Positions 51,190 through 59,026 of a stretch of 64,000 nucleotides of DNA are shown piece after piece; position 1 is the stretch's first letter, and every line of letters begins with the position of its first letter. A program made the position numbers and the translations under genes. The notes beneath the pieces were generated by a model. That model saw only the letters and a list, made by a program, of their open reading frames with translations. It searched no databases and had not been told where the DNA came from. This stretch comes from Pseudomonadota bacterium (GTDB taxonomy: Bacteria; Pseudomonadota; Alphaproteobacteria; Rhizobiales; Hyphomicrobiaceae): positions 42,337-106,336 of the forward strand of contig JAFAFW010000023.1 of the NCBI GenBank assembly GCA_023423275.1, written 5' to 3'.

Positions 51190-51962
51190 AACCAGATACG
51201 ATCCGTGGCGTTCTGTTGAGACTGTGCCTTCCGACGTTGTTCATCGCGATCTGGTATTTCTTTACTGAAATCATTCCGATTGCGCATCCGACCCTCCTGC
51301 CGTCGCCCGTCGCGGTGGTGAAGTTCTTTCTCCGCGTCGTCTCGAATGGCGAATTGCTCGAACACACCAAGGCCAGTCTTGCGCGGATCTTCTACGCCAA
51401 TGCCGCCGCCCTTGCGCTCGGCGTCCCTCTTGGTCTGGCGATGGGCCTGTCCAAGAATGTGGAGCGCCTGCTCGATGGCCTGCTCAGTATCTTCCGTCCC
51501 ATTCCGCCGCTGGCTTGGGTTCCGCTGGCCATTCTGTGGCTCGGCATCGGCGCGACATCGGTGATCTTCATTACGTTCCTCGCCGCGTTTTTCGCCATTC
51601 TCCTCAACACAATCGCGGGCGCCCGTGCGGTCGATAAGCTGCATATTCGGGCAGCACTTTCACTGGGTGCCAACCGGCGCCGGCTCATGACGCATGTCGT
51701 CCTGCCGACGGTGACGTCCCACATTTTCACCGGTTTCCGCACCGCAATCGGTGTGTCGTGGATGAGCATCGTCGCGGCCGAGCTGATCGCAGCGTCGAGC
51801 GGGCTTGGCTACATGATCATCTTTTATCGCGAAGTTCTGCGAACCGACGCCATCATCGTCGGGATGCTGACCATCGGCTTCATTGGCCTTCTCATGGACA
51901 TCGCAGCGCGGCGTCTTGAACAGTGGCTCCTGCCTTGGCGTCAGGTGGTGCGCTTGTCATGA
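51186..51962 (+). CDS. NitT/TauT-type ABC permease (system 1)
   Basis: The 258-residue inner-membrane protein has about six helices and the SsuC/TauC pattern: a single N-terminal helix, LPSPVAVVKFFLRVVSNGEL, RPIPPLAWVPLAILWLGIG and the coupling EAA-like loop AALSLGANRRRLMTHVVLP. It starts with GTG overlapping the hyuB stop. The ATPase gene follows in an ATGA overlap. The solute is probably the HyuAB substrate or a related anion. Confidence 0.93.
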   Translation: MKPDTIRGVLLRLCLPTLFIAIWYFFTEIIPIAHPTLLPSPVAVVKFFLRVVSNGELLEHTKASLARIFYANAAALALGVPLGLAMGLSKNVERLLDGLLSIFRPIPPLAWVPLAILWLGIGATSVIFITFLAAFFAILLNTIAGARAVDKLHIRAALSLGANRRRLMTHVVLPTVTSHIFTGFRTAIGVSWMSIVAAELIAASSGLGYMIIFYREVLRTDAIIVGMLTIGFIGLLMDIAARRLEQWLLPWRQVVRLS

Positions 51963-52747
51963 CGGGAGGCAACGGAGCCAAGATCGCCATCAAAGGACTG
52001 CGCAAGCGCTATGAGTCGGTGCGCGGGGAAGTGGTCGAGGCCATCAAGACGATCGATTTGGGCATCGCCGACGGTGAGTTCGTCAGCATCGTCGGACCGA
52101 GCGGCTGCGGAAAGTCGACGCTGCTCAATATCATCGCAGGGTTCGATACGCCCTCCGAGGGTGAAGTTCTCCTGGATGGAAAGCCGATTTTCGGGCCCGG
52201 ACCGGAACGCGGCGTCGTTTTCCAGGAGTATGCGCTTTTTCCCTGGCTCACGGTTGCGGGCAACGTCGGCTTCGGGCCGGCGAGTTGTGGCATGCCCAGT
52301 CAGGACGTGAGCCGGCGGGTGCGTGATTGCCTGTCCATGGTACGGCTCGACGGCTTCGATAATCGATATCCGAACGAACTCTCGGGCGGTATGCGGCAAC
52401 GCTGTGCGCTGGCCCGCTGCATCGCCAATGATCCGGATGTCATGCTGATGGATGAACCCTTGGCGGCGCTCGATGCATTGACCCGCAATTCGCTTCAGGA
52501 GGAGCTGCTTCGTATCTGGAGCGAGGCATCGCGCCAGAAGCCGAAGACCGTCGTCTATATCACGCATGCCATCGACGAAGCGCTTTACCTGTCGGACCGC
52601 GTTATCGTGATGAGCGAGCGACCCGGAGAAATTCGCCGCGACATTCGTGTGCCGTTCCCAAGGCCGCGTGCCCCGGAGATCCGCACGGATCCGGAATTTC
52701 ACCGTCTCGCCGATGAGATCTGGCTCCTGCTGAGACGGGAGGTCTGA
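51959..52747 (+). CDS. NitT/TauT-type ABC ATP-binding protein (system 1)
   Basis: The 262-residue ATPase shows Walker A GPSGCGKST, Q-loop FQEYALFPWLTV, signature LSGGMRQRCALARCIA, Walker B VMLMDEPLAALD and the H-loop YITHAIDEALYLSD. The order permease, ATPase, binding protein is compact. The start is the coupled ATG at 51959. Confidence 0.95.
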   Translation: MTGGNGAKIAIKGLRKRYESVRGEVVEAIKTIDLGIADGEFVSIVGPSGCGKSTLLNIIAGFDTPSEGEVLLDGKPIFGPGPERGVVFQEYALFPWLTVAGNVGFGPASCGMPSQDVSRRVRDCLSMVRLDGFDNRYPNELSGGMRQRCALARCIANDPDVMLMDEPLAALDALTRNSLQEELLRIWSEASRQKPKTVVYITHAIDEALYLSDRVIVMSERPGEIRRDIRVPFPRPRAPEIRTDPEFHRLADEIWLLLRREV

Positions 52748-52778
52748 TGTCCGTCACTAAATAAAATGGAGGGTTAGT

Positions 52779-54038
52779 ATGAACAGACGACACGTCACTG
52801 CCGCGATAGCGACTGCGGCCACGCTTCTGTTGGGAACCGTGGCCAGTGCGCAGACCAAGCCAATAACCGTGCATATCGGCTGGAACCCGTTCGCAGGCTC
52901 TACGCCGATGACCGCCATCATGATCGAACAGAAACTGTTCGAGGAAGAGGCGAAGAAATTCGGATACGACGTCACCGCCGAGTGGACCCAGCTGATCGCC
53001 GGTGCGCCGCCCGCCAACGCGGCGTTTGCCGCCGGGCGCCTGGACATAGATGTCGATTTCGGAAGCGCGGCGATGGTGCCGCGGATCAAGCAGAAAATTC
53101 CCATCGTCATTTTCGGCGTCCATGCCAGCCATTTGTCGAACGCGGTCGTGGTGCGGCCGGGAAGCGAAATCAACGAAATCTCCAAGCTGGCGGGAAAGAC
53201 GGTCGGCTTGCCGATCGCGACCAGCGCGCATTATACGCTGGCGAGCATTGCCAAGTACCAAACTGGCAAATCGCTGCAGGAACTGGGCATCAAGCTGGTC
53301 AACATGCCGCCGACGGAAGGTATCAAAATGCCGACCGGCATCGATGCAGCAGGTGTCTGGGTTCCGATACGCTTCATGGGCAAGACGCTCGGCACGGCAG
53401 AGCTTCTGGCCGACTCGTCAGGCTTTGCCGGCCCTGCACACAAGACTCCGGGCCAGCGCTTCGACGACGTGAAGAACTCGTGGGGTTATCCGGAAGGCTA
53501 TCTGGTGGACCGGCTTTATCTGTGTGCCAGAGCGGGCTTTGCCAAAGAGCATCCGGATCTTCTGACCGCGTTTCTCAATGCGCGTGTCAAAGCTCAGCAG
53601 TTGGCAAATGCGGATAAGGAAAAGGCCCTGGCCACCGCCAATGGCTATTGGAAGCTGGATTTGGATGTCGCCGCGCAGGCTCGCGATACCTATCCGGAAA
53701 ACACCAATATCCGGAACGCACCTTACGTTCTCGAATACGACGCGCTGGCGATTGTGAAAACCAGCGAGTTCTTCGTGTCCCTCGGCACCATTGATGAGCC
53801 CGTGACATGGGCGGAACTGAAGCCGGTGCTCATTGCCGGTTCGGCACTACAGAAGAAATCCTGGGAGGGGCAAGGCAGCAAACCGACGGTCGCGGAGATG
53901 GAGGCTCACTTCAAAGGCTCCAATCCGACCTGGCCGGAGCTGAACGTCGCAGGCGGTGCTCCGATCTGGATGATCAACGATACCGAAAAGTGGGGAGAGC
54001 GCCATTACAAACCCGGCCCATTCGAGATGAAGAAATGA
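52779..54038 (+). CDS. NitT/TauT-type ABC substrate-binding protein (system 1)
   Basis: The 419-residue periplasmic receptor has a Sec signal (MNRRHVTAAIATAATLLLG, cleavage near VASA-QTK). The SsuA/TauA-type fold follows (TVHIGWNPFAGSTPMTAIMI, FAAGRLDIDVDFGSAAMVPR, SKLAGKTVGLPIATSAHYTL). It is longer than the usual 320-340 residues. The start follows AATGGAGGGTTAGT. It overlaps the aminotransferase gene by 4 bp. Confidence 0.9.
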   Translation: MNRRHVTAAIATAATLLLGTVASAQTKPITVHIGWNPFAGSTPMTAIMIEQKLFEEEAKKFGYDVTAEWTQLIAGAPPANAAFAAGRLDIDVDFGSAAMVPRIKQKIPIVIFGVHASHLSNAVVVRPGSEINEISKLAGKTVGLPIATSAHYTLASIAKYQTGKSLQELGIKLVNMPPTEGIKMPTGIDAAGVWVPIRFMGKTLGTAELLADSSGFAGPAHKTPGQRFDDVKNSWGYPEGYLVDRLYLCARAGFAKEHPDLLTAFLNARVKAQQLANADKEKALATANGYWKLDLDVAAQARDTYPENTNIRNAPYVLEYDALAIVKTSEFFVSLGTIDEPVTWAELKPVLIAGSALQKKSWEGQGSKPTVAEMEAHFKGSNPTWPELNVAGGAPIWMINDTEKWGERHYKPGPFEMKK

Positions 54039-55393
54039 CACCGACCGCCCGCCGCAATTCCAGTCCGGTCTTCCATCGTTCGGTGAGCAGGACGTATCCG
54101 GTTATCGACCGGGCGAAAGGCGCTTGCCTCTATGACAGTACCGGGAAGGAATACCTCGACGCAGCGGGCGGAATATTCGTCGTCAATATTGGTCATGGCG
54201 TGGCCGAAGTGGCCGCCGCCATGGCTGAGCAGGCAAACCGCGTCGCATTTGCGCACACGGCCCATTTCACCAGCGAACCGGAGATCGCATTCGCGCGCCG
54301 TCTTCTCGATCTTGCACCGGAGGGGTTCAATAAAGTCTGGCTGTGCACTTCGGGATCGCAGGCCAATGAAACGGCAGTCAAGCTGGCGCGCAGCTATCAT
54401 CTTCTGAACGGACACGAGGGGCGCGTCCAGGTCGTCTCGCGCTGGAACAGCTATCATGGCAGCAGTCTGGGCGCATTGTCGTTGACCGGACATTCCCGGC
54501 GGCGCCAGCAGTTCGCGCCGTATCTGTTCGAGTCTCCGAAGATCGACCCACCGTATTGCTTCCGGTGCGCGCTTGGCCGTACGCCGGGAGAGTGTGGACT
54601 GGCGTGTGCCGATGAGCTTGAAAAGATGGTTCTCAGAATTGGCCCATCGAATATTTCGGCATTTATCGCCGAACCTGTTTCGGGCGGTCCCCTGGGCGCA
54701 CTGGTTCCGCCGCAGGAGTATTTTCCGCGGATCCGCGAAATCTGCGATCGTCATGGCATTCTGATGATCGTCGATGAGGTCATTACCGGGGCCGGTCGGA
54801 CGGGGCGCTCGCTCGGCATTGATCATTTCGACGTCACGCCAGACATCATCACCCTGGCGAAAGGCATTGGTGGTGGCTACGTGCCGGTTGGCGCCGTACT
54901 TGTCCATGATCGCGTCTATCGTGCGTTCGAGGAGCATGGGATTGATTTCCGCCACGGAGAAACCTTCACCGGGCAAGCCGTGACCGCGGCGGCCGGCGTG
55001 GCGGTTCTGGATCATCTGCAGCGCGAGGGACTGATCGAGAAAGCCGCCGATGCCGGAGTCCTGCTCTCCAATGAGCTGCAGCGCCTCAGCAGCCATCCCA
55101 TCGTCGGAGATATTCGCGGCCTCGGACTGCTGTGGGGTATCGAATTGGTCGCGGATAAAGTGACCAAGGAGCCGTTTCCGAGAACCCTCGCGGTTGCCGA
55201 ACGTGTTGCCGACGCCGCCTTCGAGGGTGGTTTGCTGGTCGTTCCTGGCACCGGATGCGTTGACGGGGAAGTGGGCGATACGATCTCGCTGTCGCCACCG
55301 TTCATTGTGTCGGAGCGTGAAATTGCGACGATCGTCGACCGCCTCAGCAATGCCCTCGAGCGCGTGACACAGGAACTGGCGGGTCGGCGATGA
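54035..55393 (+). CDS. class III PLP-dependent aminotransferase (hyu operon)
   Basis: The 452-residue omega-amino-acid transaminase family member has LCTSGSQANETAVKLARSYH, RWNSYHGSSLGALSLTGHSR, LMIVDEVITGAGRTGRSLGI and the PLP Lys in IITLAKGIGGGYVPVGAVLV. A Cys-rich insert PPYCFRCALGRTPGECGLAC occurs around 170-190, which can also be seen in some related transaminases. It starts in the stop of the binding-protein gene (ATGA). It may deaminate the amine or amino acid released by HyuAB (inference). Confidence 0.92.
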   Translation: MTPTARRNSSPVFHRSVSRTYPVIDRAKGACLYDSTGKEYLDAAGGIFVVNIGHGVAEVAAAMAEQANRVAFAHTAHFTSEPEIAFARRLLDLAPEGFNKVWLCTSGSQANETAVKLARSYHLLNGHEGRVQVVSRWNSYHGSSLGALSLTGHSRRRQQFAPYLFESPKIDPPYCFRCALGRTPGECGLACADELEKMVLRIGPSNISAFIAEPVSGGPLGALVPPQEYFPRIREICDRHGILMIVDEVITGAGRTGRSLGIDHFDVTPDIITLAKGIGGGYVPVGAVLVHDRVYRAFEEHGIDFRHGETFTGQAVTAAAGVAVLDHLQREGLIEKAADAGVLLSNELQRLSSHPIVGDIRGLGLLWGIELVADKVTKEPFPRTLAVAERVADAAFEGGLLVVPGTGCVDGEVGDTISLSPPFIVSEREIATIVDRLSNALERVTQELAGRR

Positions 55394-55405
55394 TAGGCAT
55401 GACAG

Positions 55406-55434
55406 ATGATGCTCCGAACAAATGATGCTCCGAA
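55406..55434. repeat. 13-bp tandem direct repeat
   Basis: ATGATGCTCCGAA occurs at 55406-55418 and 55422-55434, a 16-bp period, just after the aminotransferase stop. It may be a slip duplication or a protein site upstream of the second transporter. Confidence 0.5.
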
Positions 55435-55464
55435 AATTGGCAGCGGTACCGTCGCCGCAGACTT

Positions 55465-55482
55465 GGCGCTTCGGCGCCTTCT
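55465..55482 (+). terminator. TTCG-tetraloop hairpin before the second transporter
   Basis: GGCGC (55465-55469) and GCGCC (55474-55478) flank a TTCG loop, followed by TTCT. It is a small stable hairpin that could attenuate transcription between the aminotransferase and the second binding-protein gene. Confidence 0.4.
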
Positions 55483-55537
55483 GACATATCGTGGTGCAGA
55501 ATTTTGCTAGGCGTGCCAGGAAAAAGGGAGAGTGTTT

Positions 55538-56584
55538 ATGTTTAAAGGTGAATTCTTGAGGTCGCGGCGCGACTTCCTGAAACTGTCGGGTCAGATCGGT
55601 GTCGCGACGTTCGCCGGCGGCGCGATGCTGCCCACTGGCTCGGCCCGGGCGCAGGACGCGACGGCGATTCTCGGTCATTTCGGTTCCGCCAACCCGCAGA
55701 CTTTTGCTAAGGCAACGGGGGCTTTTGCAAAAGCCTTGGGCGATAAAGTGAAGACGGAATTCGTGACCGTCAGCGCTGGGCCGCAGATCATTGCGGCGAT
55801 GGCCGGTAATTCGATGGACATTTGCAATGTCGGGTCGAGCCCGATGGTGGTCGGATTCGCGAACGACCTGAACATCTCGATGGTCTATATCGAGAAGATC
55901 ATCACCGATAGCGAGTGTCTTGCTGTCCGCAATGACGCGGGAATTGCCTCGGTCGCTGATCTCAAGGGAAAGAAGATCGGGTTGCCGTTTAACACGTCCG
56001 TCCACTTCGCCGCTCTGGCGATGCTGAAGAACGCCGGTTTGAGCGCCTCTGACGTCACATTCGTCAACATCAAGCCCGACGCCTTGCTCGCCACCTGGAA
56101 GCGCAAGGATATCGATGCTGCTTACATCTGGTATCCGGTGCTCAGCGATCTGGTGAATGATAACGGCAAGATCCTGTTCACGTCGGGTGATCTCGCCGAC
56201 AAAGGGACGCTCGTTTTCGACGGCATTGTCGTGAGGAACGAGTTCAAGGAAAAGCATCCGGATCTCGTGCTGGCCTATCTCAAGGAATATGACCGGCTTT
56301 GCCAGATCTATAAGAATGATCCCCAACAGGTCATCGACGTCATGGGCAAGTTTCTGAGTTTGCCTGCGGACAAAGCAAAGGCCTACGTCGATAGTTTCCA
56401 TACGCTGACAGTTCAGGAGATGGCGACCGACAAATGGATGGGGCTGCCCGGCAGCAAAGAGACCGGCGTGCTCAAAACGATCCGGGATCAGGCTGAATTC
56501 CTGCAATCCGCCGGGCAACTCAACAAGATGCCGGACTCGTTTGCGCCCTATGTCGATCAGACTTTCCTTGCGAAGATGGTCTGA
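55538..56584 (+). CDS. NitT/TauT-type ABC substrate-binding protein (system 2, Tat signal)
   Basis: The 348-residue receptor carries a twin-arginine signal (RSRRDFLKLSGQIGVATFAG, cleavage near SARA-QDA). The periplasmic fold then follows with AMAGNSMDICNVGSSPMVVG, DLKGKKIGLPFNTSVHFAAL and AAYIWYPVLSDLV, close to taurine/aliphatic sulfonate binders. ATG 55538 is seven bases from AAGGGAG; a GTG at 55532 is too close. A strong hairpin follows before the ATPase gene, which would favour high receptor levels. Confidence 0.92.
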   Translation: MFKGEFLRSRRDFLKLSGQIGVATFAGGAMLPTGSARAQDATAILGHFGSANPQTFAKATGAFAKALGDKVKTEFVTVSAGPQIIAAMAGNSMDICNVGSSPMVVGFANDLNISMVYIEKIITDSECLAVRNDAGIASVADLKGKKIGLPFNTSVHFAALAMLKNAGLSASDVTFVNIKPDALLATWKRKDIDAAYIWYPVLSDLVNDNGKILFTSGDLADKGTLVFDGIVVRNEFKEKHPDLVLAYLKEYDRLCQIYKNDPQQVIDVMGKFLSLPADKAKAYVDSFHTLTVQEMATDKWMGLPGSKETGVLKTIRDQAEFLQSAGQLNKMPDSFAPYVDQTFLAKMV

Positions 56585-56626
56585 CGCCGCAGGGGTATGT
56601 TGCCCCAACCGGTGACAGAACCTGAT

Positions 56627-56670
56627 GCCTGTGCCAGCGCTGGAGTGCCGGCACAGGCCTCGACTGTTTT
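56627..56670 (+). terminator. hairpin with T-run between binding protein and ATPase of system 2
   Basis: GCCTGTGCC (56627-56635) and GGCACAGGC (56650-56658) are perfect arms, and a TGTTTT lies 8-12 bases further. It probably acts as a partial terminator. Confidence 0.6.
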
Positions 56671-56691
56671 CAATGTAGGTTTCTCGAATAC

Positions 56692-57525
56692 ATGACGATA
56701 ATTCCCTTCGATATTGGCGCGCCCGAACGCTGCGCCGACGCCAGATTGTTATTCGACAAGGTCTCAAAGCGCTTCGGTTCCGGTCCGAGTGCTGTTCAGG
56801 CCGTCGAACCGATGACGTTGGCCTTGTGCCCGGGCGATTTCATTTGTCTTGTCGGCCCTTCGGGTTGTGGAAAGAGTACGCTGCTGAACATCGCGGCGGG
56901 TTTCGAGCGGCCGACGACCGGATCGGTCACGTTGGGTGACCAGCCGATCGTTGGACCTGGAGCAGAACGCGGGGTTGTTTTTCAGCAAGGGGCTCTCTTC
57001 ACGTGGATGACGGTGCGCGACAACATAGCCTTTGGCCCTATCGCCAAGGGACGTTCGCAAGCGGACGCGCGCCGCGCCGCTGATCAATACATTGAGATGG
57101 TCGGGCTTGCCGGGTTTGCTGATCGCTATCCCTACGAGCTTTCCGGGGGGATGCAGCAGCGGGTGGGGATCGCCCGTGCTCTCGCCAACGAGCCGGAAGT
57201 CCTGCTGATGGACGAACCGTTCGCGGCGCTCGACCAGCAGACGCGCGAATTGCTTCAGGAGGAAATCAAGGGAATCTGGCGGCGCACGGGAACGACGATG
57301 CTTTGGATTACTCATTCGATCGAGGAGGCGCTGTTTCTCGCCTCCCACATTGTCGTGATGACCGCACGTCCGGGACGTCTCAAGGCGTCATTCCAGACAA
57401 CATTCGATAGTGAAAGCGATCCGTATTTCACCACGAGCACGGCGTTCGTCGAAGCAAAACGCACCGTTGTTGGACTGCTCCGACAGGAATCTCTGGAGGC
57501 ACAGCGTCAGGAGGCCTTGTCATGA
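56692..57525 (+). CDS. NitT/TauT-type ABC ATP-binding protein (system 2)
   Basis: The 277-residue ATPase shows Walker A GPSGCGKST, Q-loop FQQGALFTWMTV, signature LSGGMQQRVGIARALA, Walker B VLLMDEPFAALD and the H-loop WITHSIEEALFLAS. It differs enough from the system 1 ATPase to be a separate importer and not a recent copy. The permease start overlaps its stop. Confidence 0.95.
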   Translation: MTIIPFDIGAPERCADARLLFDKVSKRFGSGPSAVQAVEPMTLALCPGDFICLVGPSGCGKSTLLNIAAGFERPTTGSVTLGDQPIVGPGAERGVVFQQGALFTWMTVRDNIAFGPIAKGRSQADARRAADQYIEMVGLAGFADRYPYELSGGMQQRVGIARALANEPEVLLMDEPFAALDQQTRELLQEEIKGIWRRTGTTMLWITHSIEEALFLASHIVVMTARPGRLKASFQTTFDSESDPYFTTSTAFVEAKRTVVGLLRQESLEAQRQEALS

Positions 57526-58379
57526 CCCGTGAGACGGGCGTTGCCGCCAACCTTGAAGCGTCGGCCGCGATCGAGCCTGCGGCGTTGGCGGAAAGCCGCC
57601 TGAGAAATCGCGATCGCATGCTGACGATCGCATCATTCGCGGTCATGATCGGCGTCTGGACGCTGCTGACCGGCGTCGGTCCGTGGCCGCCGCTGGTGCA
57701 TCCGGCCTTCCTGCCGTCGCCGTGGACGGTGCTGAACACCTTCTTCAGACTGGCGAGCGACGGATACCAGGGCTACACGCTTGCGCAGCACTTCTTCATC
57801 AGCATGTGGCGCTTCGGTGCGGCGTTTCTGTTTTGCATCGTCGTCGGCATCCCAATCGGCTTGTTGATGGGGATGAGTAGTGCCGTCCGCGCCGTGCTCG
57901 ATCCGCCGATCGAAACAACCCGGCCAATTCCGAAGCTGGCCCTCTTGCCGCTATTCATCATCTGGTTCGGAATCGGCGAACTGTCGAAAGTGATCGTGAT
58001 CGTTGCGGCGCTGTTTCCGTTGATCTCCATCAGTGCGATGCAGGCGGTTCGCAGCATCAGCACCCGAAAGATTTACGCCGCGCAATCGCTGGGCGCCTCG
58101 AAGTTCATGATCTTCCGCCGCGTGCTGTTGCCGGCCAGTCTTCCGGGCATTTTCACCGGTATCCGCGTGTCACTCGGCATCGGGGTAACAATGCTGGTCG
58201 GAGCCGAGATGGTGGCGACGAGTAACGGCATCGCCTGGATGGCCCTGACGGCCGCTGATTTCGTCCAGACCGATATCGTTCTGGTCGGCGTTCTGATCAT
58301 GGCCGCCGTTGGCTATTTGCTCGACGCTTTTTTCCGCTTGGCAGAGCGGCGCCTCGTGCATTGGGCGGGACGCGAATAA
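57522..58379 (+). CDS. NitT/TauT-type ABC permease (system 2)
   Basis: The 285-residue membrane protein has about six helices with LPSPWTVLNTFFRLASDGYQ, TTRPIPKLALLPLFIIWFGI and the coupling loop AAQSLGASKFMIFRRVLLPA. Its N-terminus adds about 30 soluble residues. It is the last gene of the hyu operon and is followed by a 10-bp perfect hairpin. Confidence 0.94.
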   Translation: MTRETGVAANLEASAAIEPAALAESRLRNRDRMLTIASFAVMIGVWTLLTGVGPWPPLVHPAFLPSPWTVLNTFFRLASDGYQGYTLAQHFFISMWRFGAAFLFCIVVGIPIGLLMGMSSAVRAVLDPPIETTRPIPKLALLPLFIIWFGIGELSKVIVIVAALFPLISISAMQAVRSISTRKIYAAQSLGASKFMIFRRVLLPASLPGIFTGIRVSLGIGVTMLVGAEMVATSNGIAWMALTAADFVQTDIVLVGVLIMAAVGYLLDAFFRLAERRLVHWAGRE

Positions 58380-58384
58380 GGTCG

Positions 58385-58408
58385 CCGTGCACACGCCGGT
58401 GTGCACGG
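58385..58408. terminator. bidirectional hairpin between convergent genes
   Basis: CCGTGCACAC (58385-58394) and GTGTGCACGG (58399-58408) form a perfect 10-bp stem with a GCCG loop. It lies 5 bp past the permease stop and 22 bp from the end of the convergent gene. There is no T-run. Confidence 0.55.
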
Positions 58409-58430
58409 ACTGAACTGTCGAAATGTCTCG

Positions 58431-58985
58431 TCAGGGTTTCAGATGTGAATTGTCGAGTTGTCGCGTGACGACACCGAAGCGCGCGGTGGTCCAGGCTTGC
58501 CCCTTCTCGCCCCAGATGCCGCCGGGAGACAGGCCCGTTGGCCTCGGCGTAGCGATCACGAGTGTTACTTGACGGGCGCTGACTAGGTTCATCATCTCGA
58601 TGTCGGGATGATCCATCATCCACCAGCTGTCGATCGGTAGTTTTTGGTCTTTTGCGAGCTCCAGGGTTTTCAATAACCCTTGCGCATAGACCGGAGCGAT
58701 CGGCTGGATTTCGGGAAAGAAAATATCCGATGACGTTTCGTCGAACCAATATTGCTTGAGATAGGCGGCAACCTTGGCGCTTTTTACCGCATCGTTGTAG
58801 ACCGCCTGGAGAAGGTAGGTCTCCAGTGCCTTTTCGAGATCATGGAAATCGTTCGCTTCCAGCTTGGTAATCTCATCGGCCAGCTTCTGCATCAACGCTG
58901 GCGCGTCGTTCTTGACGGATAGCTCATCGAGGCAATACGTGACCGGTCCTTTCGCGCAGGGATGCTGCGGAGCAAATGGTCCCAT
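58431..58985 (-). CDS. hypothetical protein
   Basis: The 184-residue soluble protein is not recognised. It opens with MGPFAPQHPCAKGPVTYCLD and contains a helical middle (LADEITKLEANDFHDLEKAL) and a conserved-looking PIDSWWMMDHPDIEMMNLVS. It ends in a basic/polar tail. Only two cysteines occur, both near the N-terminus. It lies between the hyu operon (convergent) and the large cyclase-like gene (same strand, 41 bp upstream), so it may be co-transcribed with the latter. Confidence 0.65.
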   Translation of the reverse strand: MGPFAPQHPCAKGPVTYCLDELSVKNDAPALMQKLADEITKLEANDFHDLEKALETYLLQAVYNDAVKSAKVAAYLKQYWFDETSSDIFFPEIQPIAPVYAQGLLKTLELAKDQKLPIDSWWMMDHPDIEMMNLVSARQVTLVIATPRPTGLSPGGIWGEKGQAWTTARFGVVTRQLDNSHLKP

Positions 58986-59026
58986 GGAGGTCGACCCCTT
59001 TTTAGGCTGGCGTCAATCAACTGGCC

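Noticed and set aside
53807..54034. Upstream extension of the second aminotransferase frame
   Set aside because: It lies in the binding-protein gene; the family start and the ATGA overlap point to 54035.
54005..56767. A 920-codon open frame on the minus strand across the aminotransferase, the second binding protein and the gap between them
   Set aside because: It is antisense to two well-supported genes, has no domain, and has the Arg/His-rich composition typical of shadow frames in high-GC DNA.
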